NCBI GenBank assembly: GCA_947034895.1
Contig: OX344761.1
Location: 92,703,447 to 92,767,446 of the forward strand
DNA from: Rhytidiadelphus loreus
Taxonomy: Eukaryota > Streptophyta > Bryopsida > Hypnales > Hylocomiaceae
Reading direction: 5' to 3'
DNA: 64,000 nt
Below are positions 49,450 to 60,822 of this stretch, piece after piece (the first letter of the stretch is position 1; each line of letters opens with the position of its first letter). The notes under the pieces were generated by a model that was given only the letters and a program-made list of their open reading frames with translations, had not been told where the DNA came from and did not search any database. The translations under genes and the position numbers were made by a program.

Positions 49450-51119
49450 AAATGGAAGACGAGGGTCACACCTTGCAATTTGGGCATGGGATCTCAGGAA
49501 GCCTGGCTCAGTTGAATCTACACAAGAGATACTTGTGGTGCGTGGCTGCCTCCTTTTACTGGCAGTCACTCGACCCCACAAAAGTAAGACCTGCGCGATG
49601 AGTTGTTATAGCTTTCAGGACACCGAGATTTACAACTTTTGATTTGTTGTAACTCGCATGTTCTAAGATTTTGTCGTTCATGTTTTTGCAATAGGCGAAT
49701 GAGCTTCTTTGGAGGTCACGACGATGAAACCGCCTAAGCACGAACTCAAGGGATGTGTTTCATGAGAGCAGATAAAGCACATGACGTATTGTACGAGCCT
49801 TTCTTTACAGTAAATTGAGGATACCCTAGTGTGGACTGTCAAAATAGTTCTGGTGTTGCTCTGGTATTACATGTAACTTTCAGTTTTACGATTTTCGTAC
49901 CAATAATTATCATAGACCGCATTAAACGTTTTATTTATTTATCAAATACTGTATTATCAGTGCCAGTACTTATTATTTAATATATTTATAAATCATAAAC
50001 TTGATAACTTGGTGAAGGTTCAAATCATGCAAAATTATACAAGATGGGGTATGTTTCAGTCTCCATTTGACGACATTTTAATGAAATATGTAAATAAATT
50101 CTATGCATATCAACTAAATTGGTCTATTCAGTACTGGATTATGTTACATGGCGGTATATAGCCACATTGTGTCACAATTAGCTCAGATGATGCAGTACCT
50201 GCAATGTTCATTTTAGAGGTTATATTAGAGGTTACTTTGTATTAGGATGCACAACATTGTAAATTCTCAAATCTTTATCAAATAGGTTGGGAGTACCTAA
50301 TCAAACCATCTCTTTCATTGTAGATGTAGCTTACCTTGATGTAATATTTTTTTCTTTCAATCCAAAATCAATAGAACCCATGTTTAGGAACATTGCCAAA
50401 GGAACAATAGTCAAAGAGAAATCATGAGTAAAGAAAATATTAGAACAATTCATTCATTGGGAAAGAATGAAAGACATCTAGGATTGCATATCTAAATTAA
50501 GCCAATACTTTATCTTTGTCCCAAAATTAAAAAATTGTTGTAAGGATCTTGAAAAATACTCAATTTTATACAAGTTTATAAATTCTTCAACAGTCTAGTA
50601 GTACAATAGTGATTGAAATTGATCAAAATTGCAAGTATGAATTGTTCATATGGCAACAACAACCATCTTTAAATCTGAAATTCTTTTTGATTGAGTGTCT
50701 AAATTTTTTATTATTTTCTTTCTATGCAAAATAACAATTGATTAAAACAATTGAAATAAATGTAGAAACAATTGGAGTAACAAGGTAACAACTTTTGTTT
50801 TCTGAAACTGAGAAGAAACTGAGACTAAGGTTGCTTGCTAATGATGAAATAAAAACTTCACTTAGACTATTCTATCCATTTAAGCTTTATATAAAAAATT
50901 GCATCTTAGTCCATGCCATTTAATAATCTTTGATTGTATTTTTGACTTGCCCATGTACAAAATTCATACCAATATTTCTTTTTGGAATATTCTAAATTAC
51001 TCAACTTTCTTCTTAAAGTGATTAGCCCTTGCCACGATGTTTTCTTCAAAAAAAATTCATATTATCTCTTAGAACTTTACACATTACTTTTATATTGGCT
51101 TATAACTATAAATTTGATT
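49450..51119. other. 3' flank of the SFT2-like gene and AT-rich spacer
   Basis: Bases to about 49800 are probably 3' UTR of the SFT2-like gene. Beyond that the sequence is strongly AT-rich with no recognisable gene, RNA or repeat. Confidence 0.4.
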
Positions 51120-51640
51120 AATTTGGAGTGCAAAACTAGTATCACTACAAAATCAATGGCATTACAAAAAATCATGGAAATGATTAAAGTACATTAATTT
51201 CTCAACCTACACTAATTTAAAATAGCATGACTTTGGTATTTACGAGTCCCATGCATACAAATATATCCAATTAGCAAGGGTGCAAAATTAGTCTCACCTA
51301 TACAATTAGTGTTCCTACAAATTTTATTTTCTACAATTCAACTTAATAGTATTTCAACATGCACTAATTTAAAACAATGTATGTAATTTTGATAAATAAG
51401 TATTACATGAACTACACTAATTTTATCATATTAGTAAGGGTGCGAAACTAGTGTCTCTTGCAAAATTAATATCATTATAGTTCTTATTAATTTTTATTGG
51501 TGTGTGCCCTAATTTGTAACAGTGTAACTTTGATAAAAATGAGTGTCACTCACACTTGACTAATTTTATCTTATTACTGTGGGTGTAAAATTATTGTCAT
51601 TTGCAAAATTAATATCTCAATTCCGTCATATATTGATATT
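51120..51640. repeat. Diverged tandem repeat, about 4 units of 140-160 bp
   Basis: Related phrases recur at about 51126, 51279, 51439 and 51581: ggtgcaaaactagt or ggtgtaaaattattg, each followed by tcac/tctc...caaaat. Between them lie related ca.actaattt, aacttt/aattttgataaa and attagtaaggg/attactgtggg segments. The units are old and strongly diverged. Confidence 0.5.
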
Positions 51641-51659
51641 TTTTTTATTCTTACAAGAT

Positions 51660-51958
51660 TCTCTCAATTCCGTCAATGGCCCATCTATTAGCACAATCTT
51701 TATACAACCCTTTACCATGATGGCAATGCACTTGGGGAGTGGACGAAGCAACCCACGGTTTAACAAGGGTCTATTCACAGATTAACATTTCAGCTATGAA
51801 AAATCCCAGAAAATTCACTTCTTATTGGAATGCCTTCATTCTTTTTGCAATTGACTTCTCTCAAACTTTTCTTATCTCTTAAAAAATGGGGGATGACAAA
51901 TAGCTTCTCCAAAGTACCTAAATAGCAAATCTGTGTGGTAATGGGTAGTTCTACCTTA
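51660..51958. repeat. Dispersed repeat copy related to 31076-31590, ending in ggtagttctacctta
   Basis: The shared blocks are listed under 30568-31590. The terminal motif is at 51944-51958, preceded by aaatagcaaatctgtgtggtaa, and is identical to the motif that closes the LINE relic at 44458-44472. Confidence 0.7.
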
Positions 51959-52149
51959 CAATATAAATCAGTGTAGTTCATCCAGGTACTTGCAACCACG
52001 TGGAAGAGATGAAGTAGCCAGCATAGAGAGCGTGACTTGGGAAAGGACCATGTAATCCCATAAACCCTTTGGATAACTTAACTCCATTGTCTTCCCCGAA
52101 TTCTGTTTTCTCACCACTTTTCTTCACAATTGCAGCGCTTGGCGCAGCT

Positions 52150-53142
52150 ATGGCGTCGTGCAGCTGCTCCCCGCACCTCCACTTCTCCACCTCCCAAGCC
52201 ACTCTTCTCTCCTCCCGAACTCCCCCTTCAACTTCCTCATCTCTCCCACAACCCTCCTCTCTCCCTCTCTCATCTCTCAGGCTCGCATCTCCTCGTCACA
52301 TTCCGCTTCGTGTTCGGAATTTCGGGCTCTCCTCCTCCTCCTCCTCCTCCTCCTCCTCGCAGCCTCGGAGATGTCACATCCGTTGCAGCAGCAGTGCATC
52401 TGGAGCTTCTGCCGGATCAGGCGAAGGCTCTGTTCCGGAGAGTCCTTACCTGACACTCGGTGTGAGCGCCTTGGAGAAGTTCGAGGTGATCAAGGCTGCG
52501 TATACTCGGAGGCGTAAGGACGCGGAGAAGCGTGGGGATGAGGGGACAGTGGAGCGGCTGGAGAAAGCTTATGATAGGATTATGATGATGCAGTTGTCGA
52601 ACCGGAAGCAAGGGTTGGCGTTTGGTGGCCAGTTTGCGGTGTCGAAGGAGATTAAGTACGCGGACAAACGTTCCTGGTTTCCCTGGGGTCCGAAGAAGGC
52701 GCCCGTCGAGAAGCGAGAGGTTTTGATTAATCTGGGGATTTCGGTGCTGTTTTCGGCGTGGATTGCGGCCGTGGGAGGGCAGGCGGAGTGGAAGCCGCTG
52801 CAGTTCATGATCTTTTTGTATATTTATCGTCTTTTTAACAAGCTGAAGGAGTTTGAGCCTTCGGCGGTGACGGTGAGCTACGAGGACGAAGAGGAGGGCG
52901 AAGAAGGAGGGGGGAGACGGGAGGAGAGCAGCACGAGACTGAAGAATGGGAAACGCTTGCTGCGGACGTTAGGGCTAGTGTTTAGCTGTGTGGCGGTTGC
53001 GTCTCTGGCTTATACGGGAATCTTGAATGCGTTTGAACTTGCGGGGCAGTATATTCCAAGAGCGTTCATGGGAGCGCAGGAGCTTTTTGTCACGGGTGTC
53101 ACGGCCGCTTGTCTCTTCATCATCGCTTCGTTCTTCAGGTGA
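52150..53142 (+). CDS. CPP1-like plastid membrane protein with J-like domain (DUF3353 family), intronless
   Basis: It belongs to the family of CPP1/CDF1, a chaperone-like protein of protochlorophyllide oxidoreductase; by sequence it is closer to the Arabidopsis At2g20920/At3g51140 branch, whose role is less clear. It has 330 residues from the ATG at 52150. The longer open frame back to 52069 starts only with TTG. Residues 1-80 are Ser/Pro/Arg-rich with a poly-Ser run (CTC/TCC microsatellite) and fit a chloroplast transit peptide. Residues about 99-150 form the J-like region (PYLTLGVSALEKFEVIKAAY, LEKAYDRIMMMQL) without the HPD motif. SKEIKYADKRSWFPWGPKKA follows, then three or four hydrophobic segments (about 190-210, 216-233, 271-294, 311-329) separated by an acidic Glu/Gly loop at 243-260. 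It is GC-rich against AT-rich flanks. Likely thylakoid or envelope. Confidence 0.88.
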   Translation: MASCSCSPHLHFSTSQATLLSSRTPPSTSSSLPQPSSLPLSSLRLASPRHIPLRVRNFGLSSSSSSSSSSQPRRCHIRCSSSASGASAGSGEGSVPESPYLTLGVSALEKFEVIKAAYTRRRKDAEKRGDEGTVERLEKAYDRIMMMQLSNRKQGLAFGGQFAVSKEIKYADKRSWFPWGPKKAPVEKREVLINLGISVLFSAWIAAVGGQAEWKPLQFMIFLYIYRLFNKLKEFEPSAVTVSYEDEEEGEEGGGRREESSTRLKNGKRLLRTLGLVFSCVAVASLAYTGILNAFELAGQYIPRAFMGAQELFVTGVTAACLFIIASFFR

Positions 53143-54285
53143 AGAGGAGGAAGGGCACCAGGTATTTCATCATCCCGATGGTATTGCAAGCTCATTCAAG
53201 GGATTGCACCGGAGAATTTTGTCAGTTGTTCAATTTAAAGGTTTAGGGTTTAGGTTGCGGAAATTGAAACCCGCTGAGAGCTAGCGTCTGGACGACAATG
53301 TAGAGAGATGTTCTCTAATTCTGTATTTTAGAGGATACTATTTGCGTCATGTAAGCATTTTAACCAAGATGTAGGAGTGGGCTTGCATTGGGAGACCAGT
53401 ATAGAGATGTGAAGAGAACACTGTCAGTACAATAGCCAAATCTGTTGAGATAAGAAATCTGTCACTATGTATGAATTTCTCATACAATCAGTCAAAGTGG
53501 GAGGCTGTAGACCACCACAAGTGACCGTAGATAACCTCATTCCATTCGAATCTCAGTGGCCATCGACCAATTTAGTCAAGTCATGCTTTCACGCTTTGTG
53601 CTAATTGAAGCCCAACCAAGTGCATGCATAGATGAGCTGGTGTTGGTAACCGGGGTCAGTACAGGTACTTAACGTTATAATATCATCTACCTTAAGTAAC
53701 GCTAGCATTTTGAAGTGTTAATTGTGGTTGCTATGGTGTGAATTATAATGTCGTACGTCTCATCATTGCTATCATCTGCTTACGCTTGAATTCCATTACA
53801 ACTACGCTGTTTGCGCTGGGTAGGTCGAATTTGCATAGGATCGTGTGTAAGAGATTTCATTGCAACAATGACATGGGTTTTCTGGTATTTGCTTTGTGAA
53901 TGACAGTTTTCAATGTTTCTCTCGGCTGCATGTGCTCATTTTCCTTGGTGACGAGATATTCCTAAGTGAGTGAGTACAGTACTTGTGGTCGTGCAGTGTG
54001 CTGCTGTTGCTGGCGATGGTTATGAGACTTTTTTCTGAATCGAAGAGTTTTGTAGTATTCTCATGATGATTCTCTCTCTTGCTCTGCTTCAAAACCAGTG
54101 GTGTGAAGAGCAAGGTTTGGAATTGAGTTCGTTGTCAGTAATTGAATAGAAATGAACCAAACCGTTGGTGGAAGCTGGGACTGGTCTGTAGGCACGCCAC
54201 TTTCTCTCACACTTTGAAGTTCTCCATAGAGATCTGGTGGTGATGTGTTTTATTGATTCAAGAAAACTTTAAGGTCAAATGGTGC
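53143..54285. other. 3' flank of the CPP1-like gene and spacer
   Basis: A short telomere-like run, ggtttagggtttagg, lies at 53240-53254, about 100 bases after the stop codon. No other gene, RNA or repeat is visible before the tRNA. Confidence 0.45.
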
Positions 54286-54357
54286 GGGCATTTGGTCTAG
54301 TGGTATGATTCTCGCTTTGGGTGCGAGAGGCCGGGAGTTCGATTCTCTCAATGCCCC
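54286..54357 (+). tRNA. tRNA-Pro(UGG): tRNA-Pro, anticodon TGG (UGG)
   Basis: A full cloverleaf is visible: acceptor GGGCATT/AATGCCC plus discriminator C, D arm TCTAGTGGTAT, anticodon stem CTCGC/GCGAG with loop TTTGGGT (anticodon TGG at 54318-54320), variable region AGGCC, and T arm GGGAG-TTCGATT-CTCTC with one G-T pair. The B box (GTTCGATTC) and A box (TGGTCTAGTGG) are present. There is no intron. A T7 run at about 54364-54370 serves as the Pol III terminator. It is of nuclear type and reads almost as the plant consensus. Confidence 0.97.
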
Positions 54358-55946
54358 GGATGGATTTTTTTCGTTTCAGTTTTGGTGATTCAGAAGTGCT
54401 CATTCTAAAGGAAGAGTTTTTCCTACTATTTTGCATTCGATTGTGCAGAGTTCCTACTAAAGTATTCGATTGATCAGAGAGGAACCTTGTTATCAATTCA
54501 AAGGGTAATTTAATGCACCTGATTATTTATTATTTGAATATAGTATGGTGAAGTTATGATTATTCAAAGTTTTTTTTGTGCAGGTGTTTTGGTAGTTGGT
54601 GTCTAGTCTCTTGAATATGTACTTGTGTGATTGTGTGAAACTTTCTGGTTTTGAAATCAGGATTTTGGTGGAATTGGATTCTCCTATCTTATTCTAGATT
54701 TTTGTACCCTATAGGAATTGAACACTGTACCAGGGCTTTTTTTCTTTTTTGCGAAATAGTGCTAGATTGCACCAGAACAAAATAATTGGCTAGAAAAAGG
54801 TGACAAACTGTGAAGTATTTTGCCAAAAAAACTTCAAATTAAAAAAAATCTTAAATGAAATCACCAATTGTGGATGAAAACAGAATATGTGGATGAATGT
54901 TGAAATTTGGAGCACCATTACAACATATATAACTATCACCACTTTGGCACTTCATTAAAAAATGAAAACAAATGCTTTGCATTGTACAATTAGGTTCAAT
55001 AATTTTATAAATTGTTTATTGTACTATTCAAAGGATTTTGTATAATATTGGATACAATTGGTATTTTTTCTCTTGTATAATTAATCCTTAAAGGACGAAG
55101 GGGTGACCTTGGAAATCATCCCTTTCCATTACCGTGTGAATTATGAGCTTTAGAAATAGCAAAAGCACTCATTGGAAGTCAAAATACTATAGAAGCCCTC
55201 CCCTTTTCACAACAAAATTCTAAAGATGCATAGTTGCACTTTTGTCCTATTACAAGGATTTCCTATCATCCATCGGACACCAAACATCCTCCTCAACGTC
55301 TAAGGGTTAACATTCAATTCTTATGCAATTCCAGTCAAGCATATCAAATTTCAATTTCAAAGAAGCAAAACTTCATTTTTGGTGAATTATTTCATTTAAT
55401 ATTCGTGGTTTTACATGATAATTGATCTGAAAAATTTGGTGATGAATTTTTTAAAATTCAATTGCATAGATATGCAGGAAATATGCATACACACATCTTT
55501 CCTTTAACAAGTATCTCCAAAAAAGATAGGATATTTTGCAAGTTTTTAGACCAAAGCAAAAGTTAATTGAGGACAATTGGTTACATCTATTATAATTTAC
55601 TATAAAAGTGCCTCCATAATATGAGTTAATACGTTATGTAGTGTATTTTTGGTCCTAGAGAATCTGTTCTTTGTTAGTACATGGATTATCTCTCTTTTCA
55701 TTTGTAACATTTGGGTTACCTTAAAGTCATCCCTTGTATTCCCACCTTGTGAAGTTTTTCACTTTTCAAGTCCAAAAAGTGCATGTTTTTGAACATTTCT
55801 ACATGTGTTCAATATTTACACACATGTTTGATTTTTTTCAAGTTTTTCCCAATGAAATGAAAAATTTGAGATATTTACAATTGACATATTTATGTAATAA
55901 TGAGAAAACTCTTACAAACTCATATTATTATTATACCAATCTTTTT
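54358..55946. other. AT-rich spacer holding two dispersed repeat copies
   Basis: Bases about 54733-54985 are a copy of the 249-bp element inserted in the LINE relic at 38956, and 55082-55312 is the third copy of the MITE-like repeat of 12.6-13.1 kb. The remainder to 55946 is AT-rich without a gene. Confidence 0.65.
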
Positions 55947-58867
55947 TTATTTGTTCTTTACAAAGTCCACTCCTTTCTTGATAGAACCTAACAATTCTTT
56001 TTTCATGGCCTCCAATGCCTTCTTCTCATAATCAGATAATTCACCTAGACCCATAATTTCTTCTATACCTTTGGGTCCTAAACGCACCTATTTAGCCAAA
56101 TTTTATTCATAATATCAATATTAAATTACACCTTCATTTGCAAGTAGCATTAAATATTTAAAATGCAACTATCCATTGCTATTACTCCCTCCCATTGCAT
56201 GATCAAGTAGATGTTCCAATTATGCTTCTTTTCATCCTTATATATCTTAGTTAGAAATCTAAAGAGATGTAATTATATACAACATAATGGCATATTGAAT
56301 TTAAAAATGTCCATATTGAGATAACTACTAGCAATTTTGAAAGAGTCCACATTCCTTAGTCAAGGTTTGAACCATTGTCTTTCATCTTAGAATGATGCTT
56401 TGGGTTACTATAGTAGTGATATATGAATTTGATTGAACCAAAATAGTTTGACTTAGGAAAATTCAAGAATTGTTCTTTCTTAGCATTTACATTAGAAAGA
56501 ATTTGCTTGACTATAGGCCTATAACATATTTTATGTTTTTGATTTTGAGTAGCCCAATTGAATGGAAATATTCTTTAATAATTATGATTTTCAACTACTA
56601 AATGTTTTTAAGTCGATGAACCTGAAAATATGTAATAGCCAAATAAATGATAATCTACTATTCTATGCAATATAAACAGTTTGATCTTATAAATTTTAAA
56701 TTTGACACTACACAAAGATTGATCTGGTAAATTTAAACTTGCCTTAGATGAAAAAAATGGTATGCCTTTCACAATACTTGACTCCACATATGAACATTCT
56801 ACTACACCTTTTGAACCTTCTAAACCTTTTAAACATGCTTCTGCAAATAGAGCTCCTGCATACCTATCAAATTCTTAAATTTTTAAATTAGAAAAAAAAT
56901 TAATTTGCAAACATTATAAGTTTGATCTATTTATTTATAAAAAACTTGAAAGTTACAACCAAAATTTTATGGAATTTATTTACTAAAACATTTTAATGAC
57001 AATGGATGTTTTTGTATAACATTTTATTTTTCCAAAAATTATTGGAAAAACAAATTAAGAATCATGAGATATAGTCTAAATTTTTTTTTAAACAACAATT
57101 GAATATTTGCTTACGCCATAGACAAAGTAGCGGAGCCTTTGCCAGCCTTTGCTTGAACAACCACTGTTCCACCATCTTGAGTTTGTTTCGTAAGAGCATC
57201 AATATCTTGTGTTGACATTTGTTTTTTGGGTTTAATCTACAAAAATATATTTTTTATAAGATAAATAAATAACAATCCAAAGTTCATTTAATGACCTTCT
57301 ATTATATATAATTTTTGCATTCCTAAAAAAATACTTTAGAATTTTTTTATTTCAAATTTAATATGAATTTATTGATGAAATTGAAAAAAAATTAAGATGA
57401 CAATAGTCCAATAGATTACTTGTGAGAAAAGAGGTAGAATTGTGATTCCTGCATGTCCACCAACAACTAGCAAATCTACCTCTACAATCAATAGCCATGT
57501 GAACATTTTAGTATAATTTTGAACAGAACAAACAAATTTTAATAGAACTATTAATTTTTATTTCTTAATACTAATAATTTAATTTAATTTATAAAATTTT
57601 GGATTTTCATAATAAAATATGATTTCATTAATACAAAACTATCTTATAATGCAAAGAAGATATGTTTCATAATTTGTATTCAAATTGATGCACCTTTTAC
57701 TGGAACTTTCATTTTAGCGGCATAGAATGTTTTAGCACGAACTACATCAAGTGTAGTTACACCAAATAACCTCTTAGGATCATAAGTTCCAGCTTTTTTG
57801 AATACCTCAGCTGCAATAGGGACCGTTGAATTTACAGGATTGCTAATAATGTTCACTAAAGCTTTAGGGCAATGCTTTGCAATGCTTGTGGATAAGCTTT
57901 GCACAATGCCAGCATTGACATTAAACAATTCATCGCGGGTCATGCCAGGTTTGCGTGGCACTCCCGCTGGGATAATGACAAGGTCACATCCTTTTAGTGC
58001 ATTTCCAAGTTCAGAATCTCCAGCATATCCTACCACCTATTGATCAATGCCATATTTTATTAATTGAACCATTTTATTTATAACAACTCAATAATTGAAT
58101 ATTATCATCTATTAACTTCTGGAATTTTACTTAGAGATTACTTAAATTTTTTGTAGATTTAAATTATAAAACTAGACATGAAAGCATATAAATAGCAATT
58201 TTTGAACTTCTAATGGTATAGTGGAGCCTCATTGAGCTACAAAATCTGAGTTCCAAAAATGAATATTTGTAGCATCAATCAAACATGATATTTTTTGGCT
58301 ATTGCATAAAGTTAGAATGTCAATGTTTACTAAACAAGATAATTAAAACTTCAACTTGACACATGAAATCTTTGATAAATCTATTATATCCAATTTTTTT
58401 AATAATTATTATAGACAAATGATTAGTTTTAGTCATATTGGACACCTCTAAGTGCATATGAATTGTCAAAGCATTTTCAATACATTTGGAATAAGTCTTG
58501 TTGTTTTAAACTATGCACAAAAAAAATTCATATAACTATTTAAACAATAATTTTATACAACATAGAAGGCCTGAATGGCATGTTTTTCATCCACAATGCT
58601 TACATTTGCTTGAGTATTGACATGACTAATGTCACATGCGACACCCGGTGTGCCGGCAATATCAAACAACCTCAAATCGGAAACAAGAGGATTGAGCTTC
58701 ATCAACAACCCTAATGGTTGACCGATTCCTCCGGCAACTCCTAACACTGCCACTGTTCGTTTTTCACGGGTCCATTGTTGTTGTACATTAGCATTAACAT
58801 TGCAAGCTCGTGTATGGATTCTCGGTGCAAAATTGCAACTACATCTCATAAATGTCATCATTTCCAT
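55947..58867 (-). CDS. MMDH: NAD-dependent malate dehydrogenase, mitochondrial type, 6 exons
   Basis: Interconverts malate and oxaloacetate with NAD (EC 1.1.1.37). Exons: 58867-58604, 58036-57694, 57481-57420, 57236-57115, 56863-56743, 56087-55947; phases close to 350 residues, the normal length. Motifs: nucleotide loop [13 protein letters not shown] (about 41-53), [17 protein letters not shown], substrate loop [17 protein letters not shown] (Arg116, Arg122), [34 protein letters not shown] (Asp185, Arg188), catalytic [16 protein letters not shown] (His212), [20 protein letters not shown] and [13 protein letters not shown]. The sequence follows the mitochondrial rather than the plastid or glyoxysomal isoform, and no PTS2 motif is seen near the N-terminus. 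The leader ([17 protein letters not shown]) could be a mitochondrial presequence. Oddities: the fifth intron starts with GC (AAG|GCAAGT); codon use is very AT-rich; DLLVVGGH replaces the more usual VPVVGGH. All other splice sites are GT-AG. Confidence 0.93.
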
Positions 58868-60597
58868 TACCCTTTTAAAAATTATTTGTATGTAAAAAAT
58901 GAATGTACATTGTTCATTTTGTAGTAATAGTATTGGAAATTATATCATTACCACTATTGATCAATTTCTTACAATCAACAAACAATTTTTACAAGTCCAT
59001 ATATGCGAGGTTCAATAAATCTTTTGTAGTCGTAGTAATTGCTATTAAAATTTTCAAAAATAAGATCTTTAAACTATCCAAGAAATTTGGAATTCAGCCG
59101 TTTGTTATTGAGTTTTAAAATGTTTTTTTTTCTTTTTACTTTGCGGTGGGCATGAACCAAATATTGGCAATTATTGGTCAAGTAGATAAGAGCTTGGGTA
59201 CTTTAATGTTATTGGTGTGCACAATGGCTTCAAAAGCATTCATTCATTGGTGTACCAAAAAAGTTTGTGAGTACAAATATGTGAATACATCTTATTTCAC
59301 TTATGCTAAATATTAAAAAAGAATTATAGTTTTGAGAAGAAAAACAAACTATTATAGATTTAAAATTGATGATAACATAAATGTGATGTTTAGGAAAAAG
59401 ACACCAATGATATACTAAAAGTCACGGTTGCCATTATGTGAGCCTAAGATTATGAGTACATGAGCATAGGAGTCTATACACCTATATTATAGGTGTCTAT
59501 ATTATAGAAGCCTTCCATAATTATAGGTTATCTATGTTTTAATTACCTATATTATAAGTGTTTATGCTATAAGCACCTTTAATGGTTGTAGCATATCTAT
59601 TTACACATATGTTCAAGGCTCATATGCTCATATTTCTATGCTCACATAGTAGCATCATTATACTTGAAGTTATCTTTCCAAGTCCTTTTTTGAAAGTATA
59701 AATCCATGCAACTATTGCAAGATGGGCTATACAAAATTTGTACATAATATATATTATTCAAATTTTTTATGTGAAAATTTTGCAAATTTTATTTTATGCA
59801 CAAATTAATTATATAAATGAAATAATATTTTTATTACTATTTAATTTTTATAAAATAAATATTTTTTATTATATTTTTTAAAAACTTAAAAGTACTAGGA
59901 GGTCTAAATTAGGCATTATATTTTTAACTAATTTTGATTACAATGTATACTATATGAAATCTTGTTGAGTATTTAATTATCTACATCATTCTTTAGATAT
60001 GCAATCATTTGAATAAATCATTTTTAAACTACAAATTTTGGATCATTTAGGAGCAAGTAAGTTTATTTACAAGATAAATTATTAAATTAAGATAGAGAGG
60101 GTTTGTTTTTAAATTTTTAACTATATAGTAAGATTTTAAGAATTGATTAGATCAAGTAGAACATTGTAATTAAACTCATATACCGTATACTAAGTTTCCC
60201 ATGAGCCAATAAATTGTTTAAAATGGATGCACATGTAACCAACATATTTAAAAATAAAATGGTTATTTATGATTCCACATACATTAATTAAAGTATAATA
60301 AATATATTATATTGTTTAATTTTAATGCATATAAAGTTTTGGATATATATTAATAAACATTCATAAAATTCAAGCATTTAGTTAAATATTTCATAAATAA
60401 TTTGCAAATAAAAATGAAGATTTACTTATGTCAAAGATGTTATCTATATTTTTCTTTTCTAATTTCAAAATACACAAAAGATAAATGTCATTTATAAATT
60501 AAATATTTAAATAAAATAAAATAAAATAAAAATTTCATTATTAGTTTTCTATATAAATCCTGAAGTTTAAAAAAAATACAGAGATATTAGGTCTCAA
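58868..60597. promoter_or_regulatory. Shared AT-rich spacer between divergent MDH and COX5C-like genes
   Basis: The two start codons face away from each other across 1.73 kb of very AT-rich DNA, so promoters for both should lie here. Bases 59460-59650 contain imperfect repeats of ctatattataggtgt or ctatgctataagca. Just before the COX5C-like ATG, gatattag|gtctcaaATG could be the acceptor of a leader intron, which Arabidopsis COX5C genes have, but the donor cannot be placed. No TATA box can be singled out in DNA this AT-rich. Confidence 0.4.
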
Positions 60598-60822
60598 ATG
60601 GCTCCTCCAACTAAAAAAATTGTGCAAAAGATAGCACATGCAGCTCATGGATATGATTTTATCCACACAAAAATTGTACCAAAAGAGTTGATATATGCAA
60701 TAGTTTCAGGCATTGCATGTGCTATACCTTGGAAGATGCTCCATCTCAATGAGCGACGCAAAGTAGAAGAATTTTATTCAAGATTAGAAGCGGGAGAAAT
60801 TACTGTAATTGCAAATGAATAA
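60598..60822 (+). CDS. COX5C: Cytochrome c oxidase subunit 5C-like (COX5C family)
   Basis: A small single-span subunit of plant mitochondrial complex IV. The frame from ATG 60598 encodes 74 residues, about ten more than typical plant COX5C. The extra residues are an N-terminal MAPPTKKIVQ before the family start KIAHA. One hydrophobic segment (ELIYAIVSGIACAIPWK, about 40-56) is followed by the family signature WKM.H.NE.RK....FY..LE.GEI.V (here NERRKVEEFYSRLEAGEITV). Codon use is AT-rich, like the neighbouring malate dehydrogenase. The gene is uninterrupted. The call rests on the C-terminal half; the N-terminal half diverges from the family as I know it. Confidence 0.85.
   Translation: MAPPTKKIVQKIAHAAHGYDFIHTKIVPKELIYAIVSGIACAIPWKMLHLNERRKVEEFYSRLEAGEITVIANE

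Noticed and set aside
52069..52149. N-terminal extension of the CPP1-like protein
   Set aside because: The extended frame starts with TTG and adds 27 residues before a normal ATG that opens a typical transit peptide.
52130..52517. Two other open frames over the start of the CPP1-like gene
   Set aside because: They are shadows of the Ser/Pro-rich GC-rich coding frame and have no family features; the 330-residue frame matches the family throughout.
55947..58867. Malate dehydrogenase as a pseudogene, because of its AT-rich codons and a GC donor
   Set aside because: All six exons join in frame, catalytic residues are present, and GC-AG is an accepted splice class.
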